A stretch of 64,000 nt of DNA, from contig CP136067.1 in the NCBI GenBank assembly GCA_032622095.1, positions 48,279,549 through 48,343,548 on the forward strand, in the 5' to 3' direction. Shown piece after piece: positions 1 to 10,433 of this stretch. The notes below the pieces were generated by a model. The model was not told the origin of the DNA and did no database searches. It saw only the letters and a program-made list of their open reading frames with translations. Position 1 is the stretch's first letter. Every line of letters starts with the position of its first letter. This DNA is from Siphonodentalium dalli (Eukaryota > Mollusca > Scaphopoda > Gadilida > Siphonodentaliidae). A program made the translations under genes and the position numbers.

Positions 1-286
1 CGATCAGAGGGTCCTATATTACTATTTCTTTGGCTTTGGGGGTAAAAAATATTTGATTCGAGTCGAGGAACCCACCCATTAAAGCTCAGAGTGATTAGAT
101 ATCGATTTTTGAAATCTATTAATTTTCGGATATGTAGCCCACAAGTTGGCAGAACACGTGATCAAAACGGACAAATTGCTGTTGTAAGATGGATAACTCT
201 AAAATCAAGTGGTTATTATTGTTAATAGTAAGCACTTGATTTTTCATGACGGGAACTGCGATGGTACAGTGTTAAAGATCCTGTGC

Positions 287-556
287 CAGTGCATTCTCTT
301 ATATATGCGAGTTTACCATATGGAGCCTCGCACATACACACTAAATTCAAAGTTGCTAAATTAACCGGAAAAGCAGTAAACTTTTACTACTTTGTCTAGT
401 TCTAATTCATCCCTCTACCTTGGGACGTTATTTTTACTACCTAGTGGGTAGTTAAAAATTCAAATACCTTGAGTAGTCAAATTAACTACCTTGGGGGGGA
501 TATTTTAACCACCGAACAGGATGCTAATTTTTGTGTATATATAAGAGAATGCACTG
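287..556. mobile_element. Small inverted-repeat element (MITE-like), copy A
   Basis: About 20 bp terminal inverted repeats are visible: CAGTGCATTCTCTTATATAT on the left and its reverse complement ending GAATGCACTG on the right. The 270 bp between has no open frame of note and contains repeated CTACCTTGGG / CTACCTAGTGGG motifs. I cannot assign a superfamily because no clear target-site duplication is visible. The copy at 14086-14363 lies in the duplicated block and is not an independent insertion. Confidence 0.6.
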
Positions 557-618
557 ACTTGCAAGGTCAACATCGAGGTTGGGAGTTAAAGTTATATGTT
601 TATAATACGTTTATTATA

Positions 619-843
619 TTGACCTATTCAATACTAAATATATAACAGTATATATTGAAATGGTCTATTATTAATTTGGCGGGGTGTTGTTACGGTAATA
701 AAGCAGACGACAGACATATGGAAAGATAATACAAGAGCAGAATTATTCATTTTCATCGGCGGGAAACGTTCAGAAAATAAGTTAAAACAACGCCAAGGTA
801 TCTAACTACTCGTCCAATGAGTGTTTAGTATAGAAAGGGTTAA
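619..843. mobile_element. TTAA-type inverted-repeat element, family R, copy R1
   Basis: The right end reads TAGTATAGAAAGGGTTAA and the left end TTGACCTATTCAATACTAAA, which are imperfect inverted repeats of about 20 bp. Related copies at 12844-13104 and 19339-20129 share the interior (AGCAGACGACAGA-like segment) and the ends. A TTAA border followed by CCC-type ends is typical of piggyBac-like non-autonomous elements; here the left TTAA has decayed to TTGA. R1 contains only one arm (near 768-795) of a sequence that is palindromic in the other copies. Confidence 0.5.
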
Positions 844-1320
844 ACAAATCAGAATGCTTAATGTTAAATGTAAAATGTCAATTTGTAAAAATGCGTTCAC
901 GGTGGGCACAGCTGATATATCGTACAAAGTTTTTAAAACTAGGCGAGTCAGTGTTGTCAACAAACGCCGCGGTTGTGCATTTGTCACGAACAATAACTCT
1001 AAAATGTAGACAACGTTGAATATGCTCAGATACGGATCGCTGCGTATTTACGCATTCATTAATTTGCAATAGCTGGAATCGATATGATCAAGTCACTCTA
1101 CATTATTTTTCATAGTAACCAAATAGAAATGAAAGCATTACTTGTAAAATAATAACAAATACATTTTCTGGCAAATATTGTAATTAGTAAGATTTTGTTA
1201 CCTTGAAAAGTACGGATGTGCATATTTGTTTATGTTATATTTTTAATACGGTGGCATGCTGGTATTGATAATTTGATCGGCGAAATTTCAATACCTTCCT
1301 ATTCACCCACTATTCAGTCG
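844..1320. other. AT-rich non-coding stretch, present in both duplicate copies
   Basis: Open frames of about 60 codons occur on both strands and overlap each other. The 63-codon minus frame at 878-1069 gives the same peptide in the second copy (14690-14881), but that is expected from the recent duplication. No promoter, splice or RNA signal is recognised. Confidence 0.5.
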
Positions 1321-2125
1321 AAATGGCAAAACAAAATTTAATTTGGCTAAACTTTTGGCCAAAATTTGTTTTACCCCAAAATCGGAAACCTTATTCAAAA
1401 ACGCAAAATTGGTTTTGTAACGGGAGCGACATGAGAATCAAATTTATAGTGTGATCATCTGCTAATTGATTATGTGATACAGCTTAACGGGTAACTAAAG
1501 GCACTCATGGCGGTGCACTGACTATCAAACATTGTAATAAGACAGTAAAGAGGATTAGCACTAATGAATCCTTTGTCTGTCATAATGTAGATGGTGAGTA
1601 GTGGTATATTGTCAAGTAACAATGGTTGGATTAAAGAAGTCTAGACACGGTATTTGAAGGTATGGTATCGTCGTCAACATTTTCACAGGGACAGAGGGGT
1701 TGAGCTCTACTTTACACAAACTGTTTAACTTTTGGAAAATGCATGCCTGGCCCACATACTTCACGCTGTCGAAGGCCAATTATTTTTCGAAAATGAAAAA
1801 AAAAAAAAAAAAAAAAACAATTTCATTTGGCAAAACTTTTGGCAATTTTATTTTACCCCAAAATCGGATGAAACCCCAAATAGATTTTGTAACGGGAGCG
1901 AGATGGTAATCAAATTTATAGTATGATCATCTGCTAATTGAGTAGGTGATACAGGGTAATTGGTAACCACAAAATGCAATAAAACAGTGATGAGGATTAA
2001 CACTAATGAAACCTTTGTCTGTCATAATACTGAATGGTAGATGGTGGATAGTGGTATATTGTCAAGTAACAATGGTGGGATTAAAGAAGTCCAGACACGT
2101 TATTCGAAGGTATTAGCATACTTAT
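1321..2125. repeat. Local tandem duplication of about 450-472 bp
   Basis: Two imperfect direct copies sit in tandem: about 1321-1660 and 1800-2125. Shared landmarks are TTTTACCCCAAAATCGGA, GTAACGGGAGCGA, GTGATACAG and GTCAAGTAACAATGG, offset by 472 bp at the left and 450 bp at the right. A poly-A run of about 20 bases near 1799-1818 lies at the junction. The duplicate block at 13800-17226 has only one copy. Confidence 0.8.
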
Positions 2126-2188
2126 ATAGAATGTTTGATGTTAAATAAAACCAAAATATCCATTAAATGTGAGACCAGAAATGAGGAT

Positions 2189-2548
2189 TTAATTTGGGTA
2201 AAGTTTTTTTAAATTGGCTAAACAAATTGCCAATATATTTTTCGGCCCAGCGTGAATACTGTCAGCCAATATTCGCTGAGACTGTCTGAAGTTCGTACAT
2301 GTGTGCTGCTGCATTTTGCCACAATAGGCATACATATTTAAAACAGTGGGTGCATATTCAGTGTAGTATAAGTTATTATTCCAGATTTCCAAAATATTCC
2401 TCAATTGTGTATAGATGTCTTGTTCTCTTTTCTCAACCTTCCCGCACTTTTTGTGGCAGGTGTCACAGCAATTGTTTATGAGAGCGCTGTTCGGGCTGCA
2501 GTATTCCAAACAGTCTGCTGCGGTATCCAGTTGGCTCATACGCCTCAA
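2189..2548 (-). other. 119-codon open frame, possible exon or relic
   Basis: I do not recognise this protein. It begins at an ATG and is cysteine-rich in its first third (motif CCDTCHKKCGK at about residues 27-37), without a signal peptide or membrane segment. The second copy (15526-15936) keeps the frame open over about 110 codons. In the shared part I see four base differences and all four change the amino acid (I/V, N/T, K/T, V/F), which gives no sign of purifying selection. It is most likely a chance open frame or relic of a coding exon. Confidence 0.2.
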
Positions 2549-2624
2549 ACAAATTGAATCTTTCAGTGAACCGTTACCAAATGGACACCCTGAAAAGGTA
2601 TATTAATTAAGCCTTGTATATGTA

Positions 2625-3229
2625 GACTAGAAGGTGACCCGACTTCGTCCGGGCTTTGACCTTGAATTGTCCATTTTCAAGGTCAAGGTCAAGTGGGGTC
2701 ACGATTTGACCAGTCTTGTCCAAATCACTGCCCGGACAAAAGTACCCGACAAACGTGCCCGTCGAAATCCATCCGGTTTTACCCGATTTGACCTTGAATT
2801 TATTATTTTGAAGGTCAAGGTCAGGTCGGGGTCACGATTTGACCCGTCCAAAACACTCAATTGCAAAAGTACCCCCATGCATCAAATTTCGTCGAAATCC
2901 CATCAAAATTGGCGATTTGACCTTGAATTGACCCGATTTCAAGTTCAAGGTCACGTCGCACGGATAAATTAATATGCTTATGCGACTCCCCATACGAATG
3001 TACCCCCGCATACCAAGTTTCATTGAAATCCCGTAATATTTGGGCATTTGACCTTGAAATTACCCGATTTCAAGGTCAAGGTCACGTCGCACGGACAAAT
3101 TAATAGGCCTATGCCCGTTCCCGGCCGAAAATACCCCCACATACCAAGTTTCATCGAAATCGGCTCGGTCGTTTTCGAGTTCATCGCGAACACACAGACA
3201 CACAGACAGATCTTCCAAAATATATAATA
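2625..3229. mobile_element. HINE/pearl/mini-me-like non-autonomous element H1
   Basis: It starts GACTAGAAGGTGACCCGACT with a small stem-loop (CCCGAC...GTCCGGG). It then carries tandem units of about 125-130 bp built around TTGACCTTGAATT / AAGGTCAAGGTCA inverted motifs and TTTCRTCGAAATCC. It ends in a CACAGA-rich microsatellite followed by AAAATATATAATA. The order of stem-loop head, short tandem core, simple-repeat tail and TA-rich end resembles mini-me, pearl and helentron-associated elements, but no transposase or Rep domain is present to prove it. RTE-type 3' tails look similar and are the main alternative. Confidence 0.5.
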
Positions 3230-3830
3230 GACTAGAAGGTGACCCGACTTCGTCCGGGCTTTGACCTTGAATTGTCCATTTTGAAGGTCAAGGTCAAGTG
3301 GGGTCACGATTTGACCAGTCCAAAAACACTGCCCGGACAAAAGTACCTGACAAACGTGCCCGTTGAAATCCATCCGGTTTTACCAGATTTGACCTTGAAT
3401 TGATCATTTTATTATTTTGAAGGTCAAGGTCTGGTCGGAGTCACGATTGGACCCGTCCAAAACAATCAGTGGACAAAACTAACCCCACGTATCAAATTTC
3501 GTCGAAATCCCATCAAAATTGGCGATTTGACCTTGAAGTTACCCGATTTCAAGGTCAAGGTCACGTCGCACGGGCAAATGAATATGCTTATGAGACTCGC
3601 CATAAGAAAGTACCCCCACATACCAAGTTTCATCGAAATCCCGTGATATTCGGGCGTCAAGGTCACGTCGCACGGACAAATTAATAGGCCCATGCCACCC
3701 GCCGGCCGAAAATACCCCCACATACCAAGTTTCATCGAAATCGGCTCGGCCGTTTTCCAGTTCATCGCGAACACACAGATACACACACAGACACACAGAC
3801 ACACAAACAGATCTTCCAAAATATATAATA
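3230..3830. mobile_element. HINE/pearl/mini-me-like element H2
   Basis: This lies head-to-tail with H1 and has the same head (GACTAGAAGGTGACCCGACT) and the same tail. The internal tandem units differ slightly and one unit is shortened near 3655. The direct juxtaposition suggests repeated insertion at the TA-rich tail of the previous copy, or tandem duplication. Confidence 0.5.
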
Positions 3831-4433
3831 GACTAGCAGGTTAGCCCGCCACCGGCGGCTTGTCCGAAACATGACATTTTTTTATATATTTTTTAAATTT
3901 TTAGCTCTACGCGTTTCAATAAGAAAAATTTGTACCCGGTAGCTCCACCAGTTTCGAGATCTGGTCTGCGTATGCGCGAAGCTGGCGTCGCACGGGCTCG
4001 ACGACCCGATAAACTTTGTACCCGGCACAAGGTACATTCACATGCCAAATTTCAAGTCGATAGCTCCACTCGTTTCCGAGATCTCGTCTGCGCATGCGCT
4101 TCACGGGCGTCGCACGGGCTCGCCAATACGACAACGACCACCGCCTGGTCAAACTACACACACGTACCAAGTTTCGTCCCGATCGGTCGAGAATCGTAGA
4201 TTTGTATGAAGTACAACACACACACAAACATAAATATATAAGAGAGATATGTAAATTAGATAGATTGTATCAAAATATATAGGAGAGATATGTAAATGAT
4301 CTACACACCATTACTGGTGTTTGTCAAAGTTTAGTGGGGTATATCAATACTCATTCACGATCATATCATTGAGGTCCGGAGGGTGTGGGCTATCTCTCGA
4401 ATACACGGAGTTCTCAAAATATATAGGATAGAA
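3831..4433. mobile_element. HINE-like element H3 (GACTAGCAGGTTAGCCCGCC head)
   Basis: The head has a GC-rich stem-loop (GCCCGCCACCGGCGG). The core is of the second type, with units of about 122 bp that contain TCAAGTCGATAGCTCCAC, CCGAGATCTSGTCTGCGC and ATGCGCGAAGC. The tail is an ACACACACAAACA run. About 150 bp of unrelated sequence follows near 4290-4410 before the final AAAATATATAGGATAGAA. Confidence 0.45.
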
Positions 4434-5297
4434 GACTAGCAGGTTAGCCCGCCACTGGCGGCATTCGTCTCATGGCTTTGTTTCAGAAACATGACATTTT
4501 TTTAATTTAACCAAATTTCAAGTCGATAGCTCCACCCGTTTCCGAGATCTGGTCTGCGCATGCGCGAAGCTTGCGTCGCACGGGCTCGACGACCCGATAA
4601 AATTCGTACCCGGGGCAAGATACATTCACATACCAAATTTCAAGTCGATAGCTCCACCGGTTTCCGAGATCTCGTCTGCGCATGCGCGAAGCTGGCGTCG
4701 CACGGACTCGGCGACCCGATAAAATTTGTATCCGGGGCAAGATACATTCACATAGCAAATTTCAAGTCGATAGCTCCACCCGTTTGCGAGATAACGCATT
4801 CTTTGTTTTTCAATGAGTTAATTCATGGTACCCGTCCTCCCCGTCCTAAACTTCAGAGCGGACAGTCAATTAATCCCGTCGTGAAATCCCTCTGCATAAT
4901 ATTTCGAGCTCTTAGATCAATTCTGCCTTTTTAGTTGCATTTCGTCCGCATCCGTATTTCGGACGCATGGGGTCAGTCGTTTAGCCACGTCCATTGGAAT
5001 CCGCATCGGACGCATGGGGTATCGTTTAGCCACGTCCATTGCAATAAAGAGCGTTAATTGTTAAAACCTCCGTATAAGGTATAGATAAAGAGCGTTAATG
5101 CCTTAACCCCCCCGAAGTGCCTTTGCGGTGATTTGGGAGTGGATAAAGGGTGCTCAGGGTTTCTCGAAAACACGACTACGGCGGTGTCGGTGTGATTTTA
5201 CACTTACATACGAAATTTGATCTCAATCTGTACACGCGTTTTGGATTCTATGAAGTACACACACACACATATACGAAGTCTCAAAATATATAGTATA
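4434..5297. mobile_element. HINE-like element H4, with foreign segment
   Basis: The head GACTAGCAGGTTAGCCCGCC and about 2.5 core units of 122 bp run to about 4790. From about 4800 to 5200 the sequence is unrelated and includes a short direct repeat near 4950-5042 (CGGACGCATGGGGT and TTTAGCCACGTCCATTG twice) and AAAGAGCGTTAAT twice. A CACACACACATA tail and TATATAGTATA end close the element. Confidence 0.4.
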
Positions 5298-5841
5298 GAC
5301 TAGCCGATGAGCCCGACGTTGTCCGGGCTATTCAAAAACCAAATTTCAAGCCGATAGCTCTACCCAGCCCGAAATTTCAAGTCGATAGCTCTACCCGTTT
5401 CCGAGATCTGGTCTGCGCATGCGCGAAGCTGGCGTCGCACGGGCTCGGCGACCCGATAAAATTCGTATCCGGGGCAAGATACATTCACATAGCAAATTTC
5501 AAGTCGATAGCTCCACCCGTTTCCGAGATCTCGTCTGCGCATGCGCGAAGCTGGTGTCGCACGGGCTCGGCGACCCGATAAAATTCGTATCCGGGGCAAG
5601 ATACATTCACATAGCAAATTTCAAGTCGATAGCTCCACCCGTTTCCGAGATCTCGTCTGCGCATGCGTGAAGCGGGCGCCGCACGGGCTCGCCAATGCGA
5701 CAACGTTCACCGCCTGGTGAAACTACACACACGTACCAAGTTTCGTCCCGATCGGTCGAGAATCGTAGATTTGTATAAATGACAGACAGACAAACAAACA
5801 AACAAACATACAGACAGAGGTCCTCAAAATATATATGAGAT
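5298..5841. mobile_element. HINE-like element H5 (GACTAGCCGATGAGCCCGAC head)
   Basis: The head has a GCCCGACGTTGTCCGGGC stem-loop, followed by about 2.5 units of 122 bp. The distance between successive AGCAAATTTCAAG motifs is 122 bp (5491 and 5613). The tail is a GACAGACAGACAAACAAACA microsatellite and CAAAATATATATGAGATAGA. Each unit carries the palindrome TGCGCATGCGC. H5 with its flank is repeated as H6. Confidence 0.5.
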
Positions 5842-5944
5842 AGAAGATAGATTAAGTTAAAGGCCCACTTTCTGTCAATCAGTTTCTATCAATTACTATA
5901 TAAATTTTATTTATAATTTATTATCACATCCAAGGGACAATTTA
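5842..5944 (+). repeat. GTTAAAGGCCCACTT repeat, internally deleted copy
   Basis: The head AAGTTAAAGGCCCACTT is joined directly to TCTGTCAATCAGTTTCTATC and on to TTATCACATCCAAGG. At 17227-17730 the same two parts are separated by about 400 bp, so this copy looks internally deleted. It is followed immediately by core sequence of the HINE-like family. Confidence 0.7.
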
Positions 5945-6294
5945 TGAGCAAATTTCAAGTCGATAGCTCCACCCGTTTCCGAGATCTCGTCTGCGCATGC
6001 GCGAAGCTGGTGTCGCACGGGTTCGGCGACCCGATAAAATTCGTATCCGGGGCAAGATACATTCACATAGCAAATTTCAAGTCGATAGCTCCTCCCGTTT
6101 CCGAGATCTCGTCTGCGCATGCGTGAAGCGGGCGCCGCACGGGCTCGCCAATACGACAACGTTCACCGCCCGGTCAAACTACACACACGTACCAAGTTTC
6201 GTCCCGATCGGTCGAGAATCTTAGATTTGTATAAATGACAGACAAACAAACAAACAAACATACATACAGACAGAGGTCTTCAAAATATATATGA
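5945..6294. mobile_element. Headless HINE-like fragment
   Basis: It begins inside a 122 bp core unit (GCAAATTTCAAGTCGATAG) without the ACTAG head, and continues through about 1.5 units to the GACAAACAAACAAAC tail and ATATATGA end. The broken start abuts the GTTAAAGGCCCACTT repeat. Confidence 0.5.
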
Positions 6295-6821
6295 GACTAG
6301 CCGATGAGCCCGACGTTGTCCGGGCTATTCAAAAACCAAATTTCAAGTCTATAGCTCCACCCGTTTCCGAGATCTGGTCTTCGCATGCGCGAAGCTGGCG
6401 TCGCACGGGCTCGGCGACCCGTTAAAATTCGTATCCGGGGCAAGACACATTCACATACCAAATTTCAAGTCGATAGCTCCACCCGTTGCCGAGATCTCGT
6501 CTGCGCATGCGCGAAGCTGGCGTCGCACGGGCTCGGCGACCCGATAAAATTCGCATCCGGGGCAAGTTACATTCACATACCAAATATCAAGTCGATAGCT
6601 CCACCCGTTTCCGAGATCTCGTCTGCGCATGCGCGAAGCGGGCGCCGCACGGGCTCGCCAATACGACAACGTTCACCGCCTGGTCAAACTGCACACACGT
6701 ACCAAGTTTCGTCCCGATCGGTCGAGAATCGTAGATTTGTATAAATGACAGACAGACAGACAAACAAACAAACATACATACACACAGACAGAGGTCTTCA
6801 AAATATATATGAGATAGAAGA
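6295..6821. mobile_element. HINE-like element H6
   Basis: The head is the same as H5 and the core also has about 2.5 units of 122 bp. H5 plus its right flank (5298-5944) and H6 plus its right flank (6295-6885) are in tandem at about 1 kb spacing, so a local duplication is more likely than two independent insertions. Confidence 0.5.
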
Positions 6822-6885
6822 TAGATTAAGTTAAAGGCCCACTTTCTATCAATTACTATATAAATTTTATTTATAATTTATTATC
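6822..6885 (+). repeat. GTTAAAGGCCCACTT repeat, second short copy
   Basis: AAGTTAAAGGCCCACTT is joined to TCTATCAATTACTATATAAA. Compared with 5842-5944 a further ten or so bases are missing at the junction. The foldback element starts immediately after TTATC. Confidence 0.7.
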
Positions 6886-7960
6886 AAAAAATTCGCAGAA
6901 AACACTTATTGCACCAGGAGACTTCTATAAACCTAATTCGTGCTCTCCAACTCATAAATTATCCACTTTTTTTTTAGCTGAAATTTTATTTCACGTTCGA
7001 TATTCATTCGATATTCAGATATTCATTCGAGATTCCCGTGAAAAGTGGAAAATGTATGAGTTGGAGAGCTCGAATTAGGTCTATAGAGAAAAAAAATGGT
7101 CACATGTTGTATTACAACGTGTAAACATCATTGTATTGATGTATAGAATTAGAAAATAGCCAAAATTGACCGAAAACTGACCGAAAACTGAGTGAAAATT
7201 AGCGAAAATTTACGTCGGTCATCCGTCGATGATTCGGGTCTGCAATATTCGATGGCAAGTTTCGGGATATTCGAAAAGAAATATATATAATAGTTGTCCA
7301 AAAGTAATAATCAATCACTATTGCGTCACAAATATCCTTTAATTTGGAGTTTTCTCTAATACCGCCCAGCTGGGCAGCCCGGCTGGGCTTTTATAGGGTC
7401 TCCTATTCGCAGTATAGAGACCCCTATTGCAATCAATTTTTGCTGCGAATTTTTTATTTTCGATATGATAGCCGAAATTTCCAGCCCAGTTATGTTTTTC
7501 GATATTGAAAAGGCATGACGCTGACCATGTCTGGACTTGTAGATTGGCATGTGTAGTTCTCATATGGGAATGACTATAATTATCAAATTCCTGCGCCCTC
7601 TACAGCTATATGTCGTGTAAGTGTAAATTTTCAAAGTCCAGCTATGGTCTGGAAAACAGGAAAAGCGCGGAATTTCGCCCAAAGTTTCAGTGGGAGACCA
7701 CGAATTGGACTCATGGCGCACCCCTCATGCATAAAACGAAAATAGATTTTTTTGAAGTGCCGAATATCTAATATAGAACGCCGAACGTCGAACTAAGTTC
7801 ACGCGAATCTCGAATGAATATCTGAATATCGAATGAATATCGAACGTGAAATAACATTTCAGCTAAAAAAAAGAGGAAAATTTGTGAGTTGGAGAGCACG
7901 AATCAGGTCTATATATAGAAGTCTCCTGGTGCAATAACTTTTTCTGCGAATTTTTTTTTC
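6886..7960. mobile_element. Foldback element with about 160 bp inverted arms
   Basis: The left arm (6886-7042) and right arm (7798-7960) are near-identical inverted repeats. Landmarks are ATTCGCAGAAAA, ATTGCACCAGGAGACTTCTA, GTGCTCTCCAACTCA, TTTTTTTTAGCTGAAAT and TTCGATATTCATTCGATATT. The left arm holds a further inverted copy of its own outer part (7044-7090, AGTTGGAGAGCTCGAATTAG). A diverged copy of the terminus lies at about 7404-7482. The two open frames of about 70 codons near 7339-7563 overlap and are not convincing. No transposase is present; superfamily unknown. Confidence 0.75.
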
Positions 7961-9517
7961 TCGATAAATTAGCCGAAAATTTCAATATTCGCAACATATC
8001 CTCGCGGAAATACGCACATAATCGACCTATAATTTGAAATAGGTACATAGTGTGATTACTTGATTCTGAAATAAGCAGAAATGGAGTCATATCAGTTATT
8101 TCGTTTTATGGTGCGGACCACAGTGAAAACACAGTTAAAGAGCGTACTCCTGAAAAGTCGTGTGTTGGCTTATTTGTGTCATTGTCTGCACATTGTCATT
8201 GTCTGCTTAGAATAGCCTCATTATGAGTCGACAATGTGACTAAAACGCTCTCATTTTCAGCACATTGTGGAATTAAAATGAGGCTATTCTAAGCAGAATA
8301 TCTGCCTAAAATGAGCTCTAGTATCAGCAGATAATGTGCTTGTTTCGCCTGTAACTCTGAAAATGGTGGATGACAAGTGAAAAACATTGCTATAACCATG
8401 GATAAATGTCCAACAACACGGGGCAAATATACATTTCAGTACATTATGATTTGACAACACAAACAGTCGTTTGAATACAGGCAATTCAACACTGAAAGTA
8501 TGCACGGATATAACAAATTTAGGGTAAAGAAAGATGCATCAGAATTTGCATTGCAGCAGGCGACCGACTCAGTCGCTGATTGGTCTAAAACATCTCTAAT
8601 AATGATTTGATTGACAGCTGTGGAAAGATCCATTGTGGTGAGTTCCAGTCATCCTAGCACTCTAAATGTTGATAGAACTGGTGTATCAAAATCCCCATTT
8701 ATGACATTCTTGATACGCTAATAATTTAAACAGAAACATGCAGCATTAACCAATTAAGCCATGCATTGTAACCGGGAAAGTTTTGTACATATCCATACTA
8801 ATGTACACCACAGACATCGTTGACATGCACTGACAATGAGGTATATACATGTATCAATTAGAATATTGCAAATTTAAAGAGGAGATATTCAGTTGTCTCT
8901 GGAGTTGTGAATTTAGTGGGGTGCAAATGGAAATGATAAGTGGAACACCCCGACCACAACAAAAGACTTTTAGTCATGCCCCCCTGCATGTTCTTGATCT
9001 GAACACACAATATTTTACATTATACATTGATTGGAAAGGACCCCGGTGGTCCCGTCGGCAGAATGATCTGTGCATTATGCCGCCATAAGAGAGGATACTC
9101 ATATCGTGTATCTGGGCAAGATTGTCGGTTGCTTTCCGGGGTCGGTGGTTTCTGCACACAACGGAGTGATTTAACGGTGTAATTTACTCTCTGCGCAGAC
9201 TTTCCTCCACCCGTAAAACTTACAACGCCGTGACATCCGCATAGATGGTGAGAAATACACACCACCCCTGCCCCGTGATCCCTGTCTAACGGCGACGGCA
9301 TACAGGTATCGCTATACAATACGGAGACAAGAAAACCATAGTCAGCAATGGTAACGCCACCAAGATCATATTATTAGCCATAAATATAAATTATAATATA
9401 ATTATAATATAAACTAGCTGTCAAATTTCATGTGGGAAATTTGCATACTTCCATATATCAAGTTTTCCCGTTTCTCGTGTTATACATTAAATTCTTCAAA
9501 CTGTCTTCTTTATTACA
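7961..9517. other. Unique non-coding stretch with one strong hairpin
   Basis: No gene is supported. A perfect 20 bp inverted repeat occurs at 8203-8222 and 8277-8296 (CTGCTTAGAATAGCCTCATT). The part from about 9040 to 9320 is more GC-rich than its surroundings and holds an open frame of 99 codons on the minus strand (9020-9319), but with no recognisable domain. About 9370-9415 is TATAAT-rich simple sequence. Confidence 0.5.
8203..8296. repeat. 20 bp perfect inverted repeat (hairpin)
   Basis: CTGCTTAGAATAGCCTCATT at 8203-8222 is followed, after 54 bases, by its exact reverse complement at 8277-8296. It could be a degraded MITE, a structured RNA or a cruciform site. The loop also holds TGTCATTGTCTG-like repeats on its outer side. 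Confidence 0.8.
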
Positions 9518-10106
9518 CTAGCTGATGTGCCCGACTTCGTTCGGGCTGTTTCCCATCTGATTTCCGGCGAAAGGCGCGATTTGACCTTGAATTGACTATT
9601 TTGAAAGTCAAGGTTAGGTCAGGGTCATGATTTGACCTGTCCAAAACACTCCCCGGACAAAAGTATCCATAGGTATCAAATTTCATCGAAATCTATCCGT
9701 TTTACCAGATTTGACCTTTGATTGACCATATTGAAGGTCAAGGTCACGCCAGGGTCACGATTTGACCCGTTCAAAACACTCCCCGGACAAACGTATCCAT
9801 AGGTATCAAATTTCGTCGAAATCCGTCCGTTTTACCCAAATTGACCTTGTATTGACTGTTTTAAAGGTCAAGGTCAGGTCGGGGTCACGATTTGACCCGT
9901 CCAAAACACTCCCCGGACAAAGGTACCCATAGCTATCAAATTTCATCGAAATCCGTCCGTTTTACCCGATTTGACATTGAATTGACCATTTTGAAGGTCA
10001 AGGTCAGGGTCACGATTTGATCCGTCCAAAACACTTCCCGGACACAAGTACTCCTAAGTATCAAATTACGTCGAAATCTATGGAAAGCCGAAGGGGACAT
10101 GCTAGT
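9518..10106. mobile_element. HINE-like element H7 with terminal inverted repeat
   Basis: The head ACTAGCTGATGTGCCCGACT has a CCCGACTTCGTTCGGG stem-loop. Four tandem core units at 130 bp spacing follow (TTGACCTTGA-type motifs at 9581, 9711, 9841 and 9971), with AAGGTCAAGGTCA and CGTCCAAAACACTCC in each. The right end GGGGACATGCTAGT is an imperfect inverted repeat of the head. It lacks the microsatellite tail of the other copies, so it may represent a different end structure. Confidence 0.55.
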
Positions 10107-10204
10107 TGCTAATTGCTAGTTATACGACACACGACTTGACGCGGTTTTTTAAGGTGTTTCAAACTAGGAGATAGAAGTATTCTGCGTTTCAAATGGTGAT
10201 GAAT

Positions 10205-10299
10205 TATAGTATTTTATTCAAATTTTATGGCACAAATTGTTATTAAAACCGTATATACTATAAAAAAATCTATGACTCGAAAATTAAGTGGGCCTTTAA
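10205..10299 (-). repeat. GTTAAAGGCCCACTT repeat, inverted copy
   Basis: Read on the minus strand, it starts GTTAAAGGCCCACTTAATTT and follows the 17230-17340 copy to AATACTATAATTC. The TTAA-flanked element at 10300 inserted at its head. Confidence 0.75.
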
Positions 10300-10433
10300 C
10301 ACGTTCACTGCCGAAAACCATATGCCACCATGGGATTTGATGTTTTGTCGATAGTAGATGATATTTTACGTATGTATGAGTAATGGTTCGACCAATATCG
10401 GGTCATATGATGCTGAAACATGTTATAAGACTA

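Larger units (their letters stand above)
1..3830. repeat. Segmental duplication, copy A (partner 13800-17226)
   Basis: Position 1 onward matches position 13800 onward almost base for base, through unique DNA, small elements and two tail-to-head repeat elements. The match ends at the TATATAATAGA end of the second element (3830 in this copy, about 17226 in the other). Visible differences are scattered substitutions, small indels and one larger change: copy A carries a 450-472 bp local tandem duplication (about 1321-1660 and 1800-2125) that is single in copy B. The copy may begin upstream of the window. It is unclear whether this is a tandem duplication with a unit of about 13.8 kb or a dispersed duplication. 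Confidence 0.93.

Noticed and set aside
821-1069. Overlapping open frames of about 63 codons on both strands, repeated in the second copy
   Set aside because: Mutually overlapping and explained by the recent duplication.
5298-5330. Hammerhead ribozyme in the element heads (GCCGATGAGCCC, GCTGATGTGCCC)
   Set aside because: The CTGATGA-like stretch and a stem-loop are present, but the following GAAA core and the cleavage-site stem are not seen. A covariance-model search would settle it.
3469-6744. Many 60-120 codon frames on both strands within the HINE-like chain
   Set aside because: They follow the tandem core units and their peptides are simply repeat translations (for example MREAGVARARRP).
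9020-9319. 99-codon minus-strand exon in GC-richer sequence
   Set aside because: No recognisable domain or splice context; kept only as a note in the unique stretch.
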